A DNA stretch of 64,000 nucleotides, taken from NCBI GenBank assembly GCA_029213005.1, contig JARGPI010000032.1:1-64000 (forward strand). The letters run 5' to 3'. Shown one piece after another: positions 34,773 through 43,811 of the stretch (positions are counted from its first letter, which is position 1; the number at the start of each line of letters is the position of its first letter). The notes under the pieces were generated by a model. That model was not told the DNA's origin and did no database searches. It saw only the letters and a list, made by a program, of their open reading frames with translations. The position numbers and the translations under genes were made by a program. The DNA is from Verrucomicrobiales bacterium (GTDB lineage: Bacteria; Verrucomicrobiota; Verrucomicrobiia; Verrucomicrobiales; DEV007).

Positions 34773-35519
34773 TTACTTCATCAGCTCGGCTAGTTTTGGG
34801 CTGATCGCGTCGGCCCAGATTTGGTATCCGGCGGCTGAGAGATGGAGGTAGTCAGGCATGATTTCTTTTGTCAAAGTTCCGTCTTCCTCGAGAAATTTGT
34901 CTCCGATATCGAGGTAGTGAATATGCTTTCCATCATCGAGTTTCGCGATCGTGTCATTAACCGCCTTCAGCTTGTCCCGTCTCGAATTGCCTTCCGCTTT
35001 TGGTCCCCTCGGAAAAACTGCGAGAAGCAGAATTTTAGCCTGCGGTTGCTTTTCGCGAACCGTCTCAACGATCCGCGTCACTCCACTGGCGATCCCTTCC
35101 GCCGAATCCGATCCGGAGTTGTTGGTTCCTATCATAATCACGACCGCCTTTGGTTTGATCTTGCCGTCCAGTTCTCCGTTTTCGATCCGCCAGAGAACGT
35201 GCTGAGTCCGGTCACCGCCGATTCCGAAATTGGCGGGTTTGTAGGCCCCGAAAGCCTCCTCCCAGATCGCTTTCTTTCCATTCCAGCCAGCAGTGATCGA
35301 ATCACCCAGGAAAACCAGCTCAGCCGCGCCTTCTTCAGCGATTTTAACGAATCGATTGTGAGCTGCCGCAAAACCGGGATTCACCTTGCCGTCTTTGCCG
35401 TATTTCTGAGCCGCGACATCCGGCTTTTGAGGAGCGGGTTGCGTCGGCGCTGCATTTTGAGCCTGAACCAGTCCGGTGATTGCCAGAAGAAGAGTAAAAC
35501 CTGAAAAAAGTCGTTTCAT
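34773..35519 (-). CDS. Exported SGNH/GDSL hydrolase
   Basis: 248 residues from ATG 35519, the start of a signal peptide (MKRLFSGFTLLLAITGLVQAQ); further in-frame ATGs upstream give no sensible leader. The four SGNH blocks are present: FLGDSITAGW (Ser), GIGGDRTQHV (Gly), MIGTNNSGSD (Asn) and PDYLHLSAAGY (Asp and His). Close relatives are the PAF-acetylhydrolase-like esterases that deacetylate polysaccharides. Fits with the sulfatases and the other esterases of the region. Confidence 0.92.
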   Translation of the reverse strand: MKRLFSGFTLLLAITGLVQAQNAAPTQPAPQKPDVAAQKYGKDGKVNPGFAAAHNRFVKIAEEGAAELVFLGDSITAGWNGKKAIWEEAFGAYKPANFGIGGDRTQHVLWRIENGELDGKIKPKAVVIMIGTNNSGSDSAEGIASGVTRIVETVREKQPQAKILLLAVFPRGPKAEGNSRRDKLKAVNDTIAKLDDGKHIHYLDIGDKFLEEDGTLTKEIMPDYLHLSAAGYQIWADAISPKLAELMK

Positions 35520-35613
35520 GGCCGGATTTTGAGGAAGCAAGAGATTCATGGCAATCCCAATTTTTACGGGATTACGATAAGACAAAAACGCTTTTTTCAT
35601 CGACCCACCCCCA

Positions 35614-37635
35614 CTACCGGGCCGGTTTGATCCAGTAGACGTGACCCTCACGAAAGGTGAGATCGACAGCGGGGCCCAGACGATTGATTTGGTCGACGAC
35701 CCCGAGACTGTTGTCACCCCAGGCGATCCAGGAACCATCTTCCACCTGAGCCGCGCAGACGGCACGGTTTGCGCGAATCGCGAAGGCTCTGGGAAGCGAT
35801 TCGGGGACTGAAATCGAGGCCGGATTCCCTACCGAAAACACCCGACCGTCTTTTCTCAGTACTAAAGTGAAGGATCCATTTGCCACTTCCACGAGGTCTT
35901 TGATCTCGGGACCGAAACCCCGAACAACTGCCGAATCCAGACCACGGGCTACGAGTCGACTGATTTCGCCATCACTACCTAACACTGCGCCATACCCGGG
36001 CTCTGTCACTGCCAGAGAGACGGAATTGGGAATGCGGTTCACGGCGACCTCCCATTGATCAGTCCAACGATTCAGTTTTTCCAGATCATCACCGCCCCAA
36101 TTGCGAAAAACGATTTCACCAGTGTTAAGAACGAATGCCGCATTAATCGAACTACTTTCGAAATCCACGACACCCTCCGGCATATTATGATCGGCGCGCC
36201 CCACCTTCAATTGCTCAATGACACGCCCGTCATCCAGTAGGACGATACCGCCAAGATGAGCCCGGGCTTTGACGACATTCTGTAATGCCTCGGTTCGCTT
36301 GTTGGGAGGATCTGAGGTCACAACCATACGATTGGCACGCAGCGCAACCCATCTCGGGTGATGAACTGATATAGAAACCAAATCGGTCAATCCCGCTGCC
36401 CGATCGATGGGGGGAAATTCCTCTGCTGCACCGGAAGAGCGCCACCTTTGGAGAATCCCGCCGCTCTCTTTCATTTCAGCTAAAGCCACCGGCAGTTCAA
36501 TCCGGGGCTTTTCCAGCGTTGCCGCCATCGGTTGACGACTCATTAACTGAAGAGGGACCTTTTGTCCGGACCGACTCACCATAGAACCTACCGCGACCAA
36601 TACGATGGCTATCAGACCGATCCAAAGTAGAGCAAACCCAAATTTGCCGGCTTTGCTTTTCCTGACCGATTGACTAACTCTCCGGCTATCCAGTAAACTC
36701 AATTCGCGCCGCACCTCTGACATGTGTTGGTAGCGATCCCCCGGATCTGACGCCATCGCCTTGAGAACAATCGTATCGATATGATGATCAAAGGCCTTCA
36801 CTTTTTTCGATGGCGGAGGGAAACTTCCCCGGGGGATTTCGCCGGTCAGCACTTCGTAAAACATCACGCCTAAACTATAGATATCACAGCGATGGTCTAT
36901 TTCCCTGGCACCGTTTATCTGCTCGGGTGACATGTAGTGCGGTGTCCCCATGGAAACACCGCTCGAAGTTAACCCCATCCAATCGGCATCGGAGTCCGGA
37001 CCGTCATTCACCAGTTTCGCGAGTCCGAAATCCCCCACTTTGATTTGACCGTCCGAATTCAGCATGATATTCGCCGGCTTGATATCCCGATGGACAAACC
37101 CTTTGTCATGAGAGTACTGAAGCGCATCGCAAATCTGACTGATGTAGCTTAACGCGGTGTCAGGATCGAGCTTTCCGGATTTGATCAGCCGGAAGAGATC
37201 CGGGCCATCGACATATTCCATCACGAGATAAAACTCGCCCTGAGCGGTTTGACCAAAATCGTAAATCTGAACGATATTGGGATGGTTAAGGTGAGCCATG
37301 GCACCGGCTTCTCTTCGAAATCTCACCTCAAATTCCAGATCATTGGAAAGGTTCGGCGACAGGACCTTGATCGCCACTTTCCGGCCCAGACTTTTCTGAA
37401 TCGCGAGATAGACACCTCCCATGCCGCCCCGACCCAACAGTTCGATAGCTTCGTAGTCGGGTAAAAGGGCATCGAGCTCCTCCGGCGCGAGAGGTTGCCA
37501 GGGCTTGCCGGCCTCCGGCGGCGTCATCGCGAGGACGCCTTCAAAAACCTCTTCGGGTGTTGGCGAACGCGGCGGAACCGGGCCGCCGGGATCGTTCCCG
37601 GGGTTAAGAGAAGTTTCGTCTTCGTCGCTGGGCAT
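35614..37635 (-). CDS. Membrane Ser/Thr protein kinase with sensor
   Basis: 673 residues. N-terminal cytoplasmic kinase (about 61-315): glycine loop GRGGMGGVY, Lys90, HRDIKPAN (182-189), DFG (202-204) and GTPHYMSPEQ. One membrane helix (about 332-353) leads to a 300-residue outer domain with repeating Asp-Gly turn segments (LLDDGRVIEQL, VLGSDGEISRL, LRKDGRVFSVG, WIAWGDNSLG), reminiscent of RCC1-type propeller blades. An RCC1-like ligand sensor on a bacterial kinase is typical of planctomycetes and Verrucomicrobiota. It sits between the SGNH gene and the DUF1552 operon, so could regulate them, but no evidence shows it. Confidence 0.92.
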   Translation of the reverse strand: MPSDEDETSLNPGNDPGGPVPPRSPTPEEVFEGVLAMTPPEAGKPWQPLAPEELDALLPDYEAIELLGRGGMGGVYLAIQKSLGRKVAIKVLSPNLSNDLEFEVRFRREAGAMAHLNHPNIVQIYDFGQTAQGEFYLVMEYVDGPDLFRLIKSGKLDPDTALSYISQICDALQYSHDKGFVHRDIKPANIMLNSDGQIKVGDFGLAKLVNDGPDSDADWMGLTSSGVSMGTPHYMSPEQINGAREIDHRCDIYSLGVMFYEVLTGEIPRGSFPPPSKKVKAFDHHIDTIVLKAMASDPGDRYQHMSEVRRELSLLDSRRVSQSVRKSKAGKFGFALLWIGLIAIVLVAVGSMVSRSGQKVPLQLMSRQPMAATLEKPRIELPVALAEMKESGGILQRWRSSGAAEEFPPIDRAAGLTDLVSISVHHPRWVALRANRMVVTSDPPNKRTEALQNVVKARAHLGGIVLLDDGRVIEQLKVGRADHNMPEGVVDFESSSINAAFVLNTGEIVFRNWGGDDLEKLNRWTDQWEVAVNRIPNSVSLAVTEPGYGAVLGSDGEISRLVARGLDSAVVRGFGPEIKDLVEVANGSFTLVLRKDGRVFSVGNPASISVPESLPRAFAIRANRAVCAAQVEDGSWIAWGDNSLGVVDQINRLGPAVDLTFREGHVYWIKPAR

Positions 37636-37758
37636 CTTACCGTTCTATTCCCTTATGCTATCTGCATCGGAAAGAAACGGCAAGTCGTTGATGTTCCAGA
37701 GCCGAAAGCGGACGAACTTTTTATCGCGATTTCGGCAGAAAGTACAGCAAAAGCGATT

Positions 37759-38682
37759 TTACTCTCCGGATGTTGCGACTTCTGTGGCTTTCTTTTTCCG
37801 ACCCATCGTTCCCTGCTGAAGTCCGGCGATCTCATCGGCACTGAGGCATCGGTCAAAAACCGCGAGACCTCCCAGTAAACCGGCAAAACCTTCCGAGTGA
37901 ATCGGTGCTGCCACGGGATAGCCGGGCCACTGAGGAAGAGGACGCTGTGCAACGGTGAAGTCGGCCCCTTCTTTCCCGCCGTCGAAAATCGGCTCGCTCC
38001 AGATGAAGGGATTGCAATTCCCGTTTTGATCCAGTTGTCCGTCGACATAGACCCGGATCGCTTTCATGTCGTAGGTAAAGGCAATCATGTGCCAATGATC
38101 TTTTTGCAACAGGGTCCCACCCGTTCCGTAGGAAAAACAATAGGGCTTCCCCGCCGTCGCACCACCCAACTCCGATACGTAGCCCATCGCGCGGTAGCGG
38201 GCTTCGCTGCGCTCCAGAGTCTTCCAATCGGTCTCGCGATGACCGCAGGTGAACAAGGCATACTGCCTCCTGGCATCGCGCTCATTCCAAACCCCGGCGA
38301 TATATTGCCAGGGACCGTCGTGGCTCCGCTTGATCCATGCCACCATCGAAACCTCCTGCTCACCGTGAAGGTTCAGCCCGGGGCAATCCTCCCGCCTTAT
38401 CATGAGCCACTGCAAAGGAAGAATGCTTAACGCTGAGTCACCAAACACACCTTCGGGCGCGCTTGCGATTTCACCATGCATCTCCTTCAGTTGGTAACGA
38501 TACTTCCCCCGGCTGGTGAGGCGACGCTCCCCTTCCCCCTGAAAATCCCAGAAACTTAGCAAACCCGGAATCGCTTCGGGCTGGATTCCCTTCACAGGAT
38601 CTTTCGCAGGTGTTTCGGACAAAGCCACGCCCGCAAAAAGGAACAGAAAAGCCGATACCGCTCCGTATTTCACCGGGTTCAT
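37759..38682 (-). CDS. Exported LamG/concanavalin-like lectin protein
   Basis: 307 residues from ATG 38682, the start of a signal peptide (MNPVKYGAVSAFLFLFAGVA). The rest is a LamG-type jelly roll: VSMVAWIKRSHDGPWQYIAGVW, HWHMIAFTYDMKAIRVYVDG and GLLGGLAVFDRCLSADEI are its characteristic strands. Probably binds carbohydrate outside the cell. Last gene of a four-gene run (DUF1592, esterase, DUF1552, this one); 13 bases after the DUF1552 stop. Confidence 0.85.
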   Translation of the reverse strand: MNPVKYGAVSAFLFLFAGVALSETPAKDPVKGIQPEAIPGLLSFWDFQGEGERRLTSRGKYRYQLKEMHGEIASAPEGVFGDSALSILPLQWLMIRREDCPGLNLHGEQEVSMVAWIKRSHDGPWQYIAGVWNERDARRQYALFTCGHRETDWKTLERSEARYRAMGYVSELGGATAGKPYCFSYGTGGTLLQKDHWHMIAFTYDMKAIRVYVDGQLDQNGNCNPFIWSEPIFDGGKEGADFTVAQRPLPQWPGYPVAAPIHSEGFAGLLGGLAVFDRCLSADEIAGLQQGTMGRKKKATEVATSGE

Positions 38683-38695
38683 ATAGACCGCAAAA

Positions 38696-39982
38696 CTAGG
38701 CAATAATCTGTTTCAACACTCCGGTACTGTCCCCATGGCGTTCCGCTTCAACACCCACGCCGTGAAGCATAGTGAGCCAGGCATTACAGAGAGGGGTATT
38801 GTGAGGCACCACGATATTCTCGCCCAACTTTACGCCGGCTCCGCCTCCGGTAAGAATCGTCGGGCAGTTCGTGAGGTGATGACCGGTCCGAATATTACTA
38901 CCATAGGCGAGAGCCACATTGTCGAAGAGACGGCTACCGTCGGCTTCTTTCGTCGCTTTTAGTTTATCAATCAGCCCTGCTAACAGTTCACTCTGGGTCA
39001 GGTCTCGCTTTTGGGAGGCAGCTAGCTTTTCCCCTTTCGTGGTGATGTAGTGACTCATGTCGTGCTCGTGCACGTTGATACCGATACTATCCAGTAGAGT
39101 CTGACCGCCGGGTTGACGGTAGGTAATCACGCGAGTGCTGTCAGTCTGAAAGGCTGCGATCAAAATATCATACATCAGACGGATCTCCTCTTTACCCTGG
39201 AGACCGGATCTCGGTTCATCGATCGGCGCATCGGGACGACTCACACCGATCCACTTTTCCTCTTTACTGAGCCGGGTCTCGATATCACGGATGCTCTGGA
39301 AGTATTCATTGAGCTTTTCGTTATCGTCTTTACCCAGTCCACGCTGAAGTGACTTGGCATTCTCCAGCACCGTATCGAGTACACTCCGCTCCTCGGCGAG
39401 GCGCGCTTTCTGTACGTCGATCGGGGTTTCATCGGAGGAGAAGAGCCGGTGATAAGCCTTCACCGGATCATTAAAAGCCGCGACCGGCTTGCCGTTTCGA
39501 TCCCAGGCCAGCGATAGGCCCGGTCCGTGTCCTCCGGATTTTCCACTACTGTCATCCAGCTGGATCGACGAAAAACGAGTGTTCACACCGAGCTGCTCAG
39601 CGGCAACCTGGTCGGCCGAGATACTGTTGTGCATCGTTTGACCGGGTTGGGCAAATTTGTTCGCTCCCGACAACCACCAGGTACTACCAGCATGACCTTC
39701 GACCGAGTATTTATTCCAAAGCCCCTGCACCACCGAAAAATCCTTTTTGTGTCGACCGAGAGGTTTGAGTCCAACTGGCAGTTCGTAGTCCGGACCCGGG
39801 GTTTTGATGTCGGGAAACCAGGTCTCGTCTGTCACACCCCACCCGAAGCCAAGAAACACGAGGCGCTTCGGTGGAGCCGCCGCCGCGGCAGCTGAGGCAA
39901 AGCGGCGGAATCCCAGCGATTCCAATGCAGGCAGCGCAATCATTGCAGTGCTGGATTTGAGTATATGACGTCTGGTTTTCAT
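38696..39982 (-). CDS. DUF1552 exported protein
   Basis: 428 residues matching DUF1552. The N-terminus MKTRRHILKSSTAMIALPAL has a twin-arginine-like motif, suggesting export in folded form. Internal landmarks are FLGFGWGVTDETWFPD, GHAGSTWWLSGANK and the C-terminal ALAYGSNIRTGHHLTNCPTILTGGG. In planctomycetes and relatives DUF1552 genes are regularly paired with DUF1592 cytochrome-type genes, as here; the biochemical function of the pair is unknown. It starts nine bases after the esterase stop. Confidence 0.93.
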   Translation of the reverse strand: MKTRRHILKSSTAMIALPALESLGFRRFASAAAAAAPPKRLVFLGFGWGVTDETWFPDIKTPGPDYELPVGLKPLGRHKKDFSVVQGLWNKYSVEGHAGSTWWLSGANKFAQPGQTMHNSISADQVAAEQLGVNTRFSSIQLDDSSGKSGGHGPGLSLAWDRNGKPVAAFNDPVKAYHRLFSSDETPIDVQKARLAEERSVLDTVLENAKSLQRGLGKDDNEKLNEYFQSIRDIETRLSKEEKWIGVSRPDAPIDEPRSGLQGKEEIRLMYDILIAAFQTDSTRVITYRQPGGQTLLDSIGINVHEHDMSHYITTKGEKLAASQKRDLTQSELLAGLIDKLKATKEADGSRLFDNVALAYGSNIRTGHHLTNCPTILTGGGAGVKLGENIVVPHNTPLCNAWLTMLHGVGVEAERHGDSTGVLKQIIA

Positions 39983-39991
39983 AGTGATTGG

Positions 39992-40966
39992 TTAAATGGA
40001 ACTAGAGAGTTTATTTATATCGATCAAGGATGGCAAGGGCCGCAAATTGTCAGATTTTTCAAAAGTGCACCCTGTACACTTTGGGACTGTACAGGGTACA
40101 GTCGCTGTTTTCGCTACCGAATCCTCAAGGCGAATCATTTCTGCAGCATGGGCTTCGCCCAGAGATATCAATCCGCGGTGATCAAAGTGAACCCGATCGC
40201 CTTCGCGGGTAGAGAAATCATCGGTGTTAACAAAGCCAACTGTCGGGTCAGCCTGCGCGACCGTTTCCTGCGCTTTCCGCACGAGAAACATACCGCTACC
40301 GGGAGTCTTGACCGACTGGCTCTGCTTAACAGAAAGCCCGCCGATTACAAAAGGCCTGGCCGCTCCTTCGAACAAATCCCGTCGCACCCGGGATATCAAA
40401 TCGCCGAGATGTTTCGCATAGTTCTCCGCGTGAGGTGAGCCGGTATCTCCCTCGCCCTGTTGCCAGATCATCCCCCTCAATTCCCACTGGTGCCCTTCCG
40501 CTTCCAGAGCAGCAAGAGCGGCTCGAACCGTCGCGACGAAGATGCGGTAGCGAACCCCATCTTCCGCCCAGTCAGAATGAAGATTGGAACCTCCGTGACT
40601 GTATTTGATCACCGCGATCGAAACATCTGAGTAATGATCCGCGAGAGAACGACCAAATGAAATTTCGGGGCCAAACTCTATTTCCCGCACCGGAGGAATC
40701 CGGCCATGTCCGGAACCGGGCGCCAAATCGATCCACAGATCCTCTTTGAGGTGACCGACATTATCGGTATCCTGAGTACGATGCCAATAGAAGCGCACAT
40801 CTTTCTGCGGTTCGGCCAGTCTCGCCGGCAGCCTCGAGGCATCACCCCGCCCCTGCGCATTGGACTGACCGCCAATCAGGTAGACATGAAAATGCGCGGC
40901 GACAACGGTCTGCCCGATGCAAATCAGCATCGCGATAAGAGCTGTTCGATAGATTGCCGCGGCCAT
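39992..40966 (-). CDS. Sialate O-acetylesterase-like protein
   Basis: 324 residues from ATG 40966, four bases after the DUF1592 stop, hence translationally coupled; a signal peptide (to about 24) precedes the SASA-type SGNH fold. Blocks: LIGGQSNAQGRG (Ser), IKYSHGGSNL, IWQQGEGDTG and HFDHRGLISLGEAHAAEM (catalytic His region). Such enzymes remove acetyl groups from sugars. The last 40 residues are foreign: the GTACAGGGTACA repeat pair (40065-40102) lies in frame and is translated as TVPCTVPKCTGCT, adding three Cys residues. The natural stop was probably lost when the repeat entered. Confidence 0.88.
   Translation of the reverse strand: MAAAIYRTALIAMLICIGQTVVAAHFHVYLIGGQSNAQGRGDASRLPARLAEPQKDVRFYWHRTQDTDNVGHLKEDLWIDLAPGSGHGRIPPVREIEFGPEISFGRSLADHYSDVSIAVIKYSHGGSNLHSDWAEDGVRYRIFVATVRAALAALEAEGHQWELRGMIWQQGEGDTGSPHAENYAKHLGDLISRVRRDLFEGAARPFVIGGLSVKQSQSVKTPGSGMFLVRKAQETVAQADPTVGFVNTDDFSTREGDRVHFDHRGLISLGEAHAAEMIRLEDSVAKTATVPCTVPKCTGCTFEKSDNLRPLPSLIDINKLSSSI
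40065..40102. repeat. GTACAGGGTACA hairpin, site C
   Basis: GTGCACCCTGTACAC (40065-40079) and ACTGTACAGGGTACAGT (40086-40102) are inverted arms separated by six bases, with one mismatch. This copy lies inside the coding sequence of the sialate O-acetylesterase-like gene, near its 3' end. Confidence 0.85.
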
Positions 40967-40970
40967 TAAA

Positions 40971-43697
40971 CTACTTTGTTTGAAAAGCGGGGTTCTGCAC
41001 GATGGCGTGAACAAATTTCCGCATCGAAAAGTCCTCTTCCTTCGCCTCCGAAACGATGCTGGCTACCAGGTCCTCATCACTGAATCCGACGGGCCGACCA
41101 AGGGCATATTCGATCAACCCCTCGGCAATCCCTTTGGCGAAATCGTCGACCTTTTGATCGATTACGTCACGCAGTTCGAAGTAGTTCTCGAACTTGGGGC
41201 CTTTGTATAGTTGGCCTGACGGATCGATCTGCCAGGTTTTCTCTTTACCTTTGACCGGCTTACCGTTGTCGTCTTTTACAATATAGGTATCTTCAGTTCG
41301 CCATGCACCCACGGCATCAAAATTCTCCAATCCCATGCCGATCGGATCGATGCGACGATGACAACTGGCACACTGCGCTTCCTCCTGATGGGCGGTGAGA
41401 CGCTCTTCCGTCGTCAATACTTGACCGGACAAACGCGCGATCTGCGGGATGTTAGCCGGGGCCGGCGGTGGCGGGTCGTTGAGAAGTTTTCGCAGCACCC
41501 AGGCACCGCGTTCCACCGGACTGGTTTCCTCTCCGTTTCCACCCATGAGGCTCACTGCAGCCATCCCGAGAAGACCTCCCCGGGGCGAATCCGCGGGAAC
41601 TTTGACGCGGCGAAACTGGTCGCCCACCACTCCGCGAATTCTATAGTATTCAGCAAGAGCGCCGTTGATGATGACGTAGTCCGATTTTAACAAATGCCTC
41701 ACGCTTTCATTATCACGAAACAGCCAGGCCATCGTTTCGTAGATTTCATTTCGGGCTGCGAGTTTAGTGCTGTTGTCAAAGCGGGGATGCTTCTCCAGAT
41801 TCACCTGGAAAAAGTCGAGCCGATCCAGCCCCAGGTATTGATAAGCAAAGGAATCACTAAGATCCCGGGAGCGCGGATCATTAAGTAGACGGGTCGTTTG
41901 CGCGGCGAGAACCTCCGGCTTTTTCAATTCGCCGCTTTCAGCCAATTTGCGCAGTTCCATATCCGGAGGCGAGCCCCAGATAAAATAGGACAGTCGCACC
42001 GCCAATTCGGTAGTAGAAAGCGGATGAGGCTTTGTCTCCAGTGACGGCTCGGCGAGATAGAGAAACATCGGAGAGGAAAGCACAATGGCAAGACTTTCCT
42101 TCAGCGCTGCGGCATGATGGTCTCCTGCCTTGATCCGGGTCTGGTATTTGTTGATCAGACCATCGATAAACTTCGGAGTTGGCTCTTTACCGCGAAACGC
42201 CTCTTTAGCAAAATGGGTCAGCGAACTGCGCACCGCTTCGATCGGCGGAGCGGGTACTTTTGCTTTGTCATCGAGCACCAAAGTCGAATCGAGTGCCGCC
42301 AGGCCAGGAGGTTTGGGTCGATCTTCGTGAGGCACTCTCTCGATTTCCACCCAGTCAATCCACAGGGCAAAGGTGCGCCCCATACCGATCTCCATCTCGT
42401 CCTTGGACTCGTTTTTAATCCGTCGGGTTTGTAGGTAATGGTCCTGAGTACCTTTCTCACGGAGATAGAGAGAGCGATCGGCTCGCTCCGCTTTTTTCGA
42501 GGGAAAAGTGAAAGGAATTTCTATGATCTGCGGCGCATCCATCGTCCCGGTGACTTCGTGAACGCTCAGGGCCTGACCTCCGCGGGGGTTTACGCCAAAC
42601 TCAATAAAGCGCCGGTCCGGGGTGCCATCCCCGGTCAGGGCTGCGCGGAAGCGAACGATATAGTTCCCGCCCGGCCAGGACACACCGGCCGGATGACTCC
42701 ACGGAAGGAGAAATGATACCGTGCCGTTATCGAGGACAGATGGGTGCTCGGCCGGGATGGCGAGATACATACCGGTATCGGTCGCGGGCTGTTCGAGGTA
42801 GTATTGGTGATAGGGCAACCAGTAAGCCCGCGACGCGGCATTGGCTTTGTCCGCGTCATTTTCAATCGACTTAAAACCAAAAGAGGCTGGCGCCGGAGCT
42901 CCGGGAATTTGCTCCCATAGCCGCCGGAAATTGTTTTCATTATTATTCACCTCTTTACGAAGCTTCGCTACGATTTCGGCGTTTTCAGGTCGTGCCGCCG
43001 CTTTCTCCACGGCTTTGATCCATTTTTCGGCCCGGGCTTTAGCATCGGTCTGCCACTCGACATGTTCGGCCACCTTTTTGGAAATCTCCTCCGTTTCGTA
43101 GCGCCAGATCCGCTCCTCGGCCGCAGAAAGTTCCCAGGCAAAAGCCGTGTCGAGCGCCTCGCGACCGATACTGAGATATTGCTCGAACTGGTTGGCCGAC
43201 ATAAACAAATTCGAGCCCACGGTGTCAAAATTACCCGACCCGGAATCGGAGGGTAAATCGGTCACCATAACCTCCACCCCGAGCAGTTCCCTGAGAGTGT
43301 TTTTGTACTCGCGCCGATTGAGACGCCGCATCGTAATGGCCCCTTTCTGGTCCGCCAACAGCTTGCGCGCCGCGACCATGGAATGCGCCAGGTCATCGAG
43401 AAAATTCGTCTTCGCTTCGTTGGGAAGCGGCTCCTCATCGTCCGGCGGCATTTCCCCGGAGTTGAGCGCATCGAGAATTTTCTGCCAGCGCTCCGCCGTG
43501 ACGACATCGTCGATGGTGAACGACAGATCATCAAGACGAACCCGACCTTTTTGCTTATCCGCGTTGTGACACTGCGTGCAATGCGATTCCAGCAAAGCCT
43601 TGTGCTTCGCAGGCATAGTGACAAGAGAAGTCCCGGCCCTGAGACAGGGATTGATCAGGAAAAAAAGCAGAAGGATGACAGGCAAATGTCGGTTCAT
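40971..43697 (-). CDS. DUF1592-type cytochrome c-like protein
   Basis: 908 residues with a signal peptide. Domain order follows the planctomycete-type cytochrome proteins: haem-binding CTQCHN (about 40-45), DUF1587 (MRRLNRREYKNTLRELLGVEV, about 122), a carbohydrate-binding-like middle (about 300-450), DUF1592 (AVRLSYFIWGSPPDMELRKLA), DUF1588 (GVVGDQFRRVKVPADSPRGGLL, with a second haem-type CASCH near 780) and DUF1585 (ALGRPVGFSDEDLVASIV). Periplasmic, probably redox-active, of unknown reaction. First gene of the operon with the esterase, DUF1552 and LamG genes. Confidence 0.93.
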   Translation of the reverse strand: MNRHLPVILLLFFLINPCLRAGTSLVTMPAKHKALLESHCTQCHNADKQKGRVRLDDLSFTIDDVVTAERWQKILDALNSGEMPPDDEEPLPNEAKTNFLDDLAHSMVAARKLLADQKGAITMRRLNRREYKNTLRELLGVEVMVTDLPSDSGSGNFDTVGSNLFMSANQFEQYLSIGREALDTAFAWELSAAEERIWRYETEEISKKVAEHVEWQTDAKARAEKWIKAVEKAAARPENAEIVAKLRKEVNNNENNFRRLWEQIPGAPAPASFGFKSIENDADKANAASRAYWLPYHQYYLEQPATDTGMYLAIPAEHPSVLDNGTVSFLLPWSHPAGVSWPGGNYIVRFRAALTGDGTPDRRFIEFGVNPRGGQALSVHEVTGTMDAPQIIEIPFTFPSKKAERADRSLYLREKGTQDHYLQTRRIKNESKDEMEIGMGRTFALWIDWVEIERVPHEDRPKPPGLAALDSTLVLDDKAKVPAPPIEAVRSSLTHFAKEAFRGKEPTPKFIDGLINKYQTRIKAGDHHAAALKESLAIVLSSPMFLYLAEPSLETKPHPLSTTELAVRLSYFIWGSPPDMELRKLAESGELKKPEVLAAQTTRLLNDPRSRDLSDSFAYQYLGLDRLDFFQVNLEKHPRFDNSTKLAARNEIYETMAWLFRDNESVRHLLKSDYVIINGALAEYYRIRGVVGDQFRRVKVPADSPRGGLLGMAAVSLMGGNGEETSPVERGAWVLRKLLNDPPPPAPANIPQIARLSGQVLTTEERLTAHQEEAQCASCHRRIDPIGMGLENFDAVGAWRTEDTYIVKDDNGKPVKGKEKTWQIDPSGQLYKGPKFENYFELRDVIDQKVDDFAKGIAEGLIEYALGRPVGFSDEDLVASIVSEAKEEDFSMRKFVHAIVQNPAFQTK

Positions 43698-43811
43698 AGT
43701 GAGAGTATTCCGGTGGATGACTACCGGTCCATCAGAATTCTTATGAAGTTTTTCGACAAATTGATGCAGTTCTGAATACGCAAATCAGCCACGTCGCTAA
43801 CTTGACCCTGC

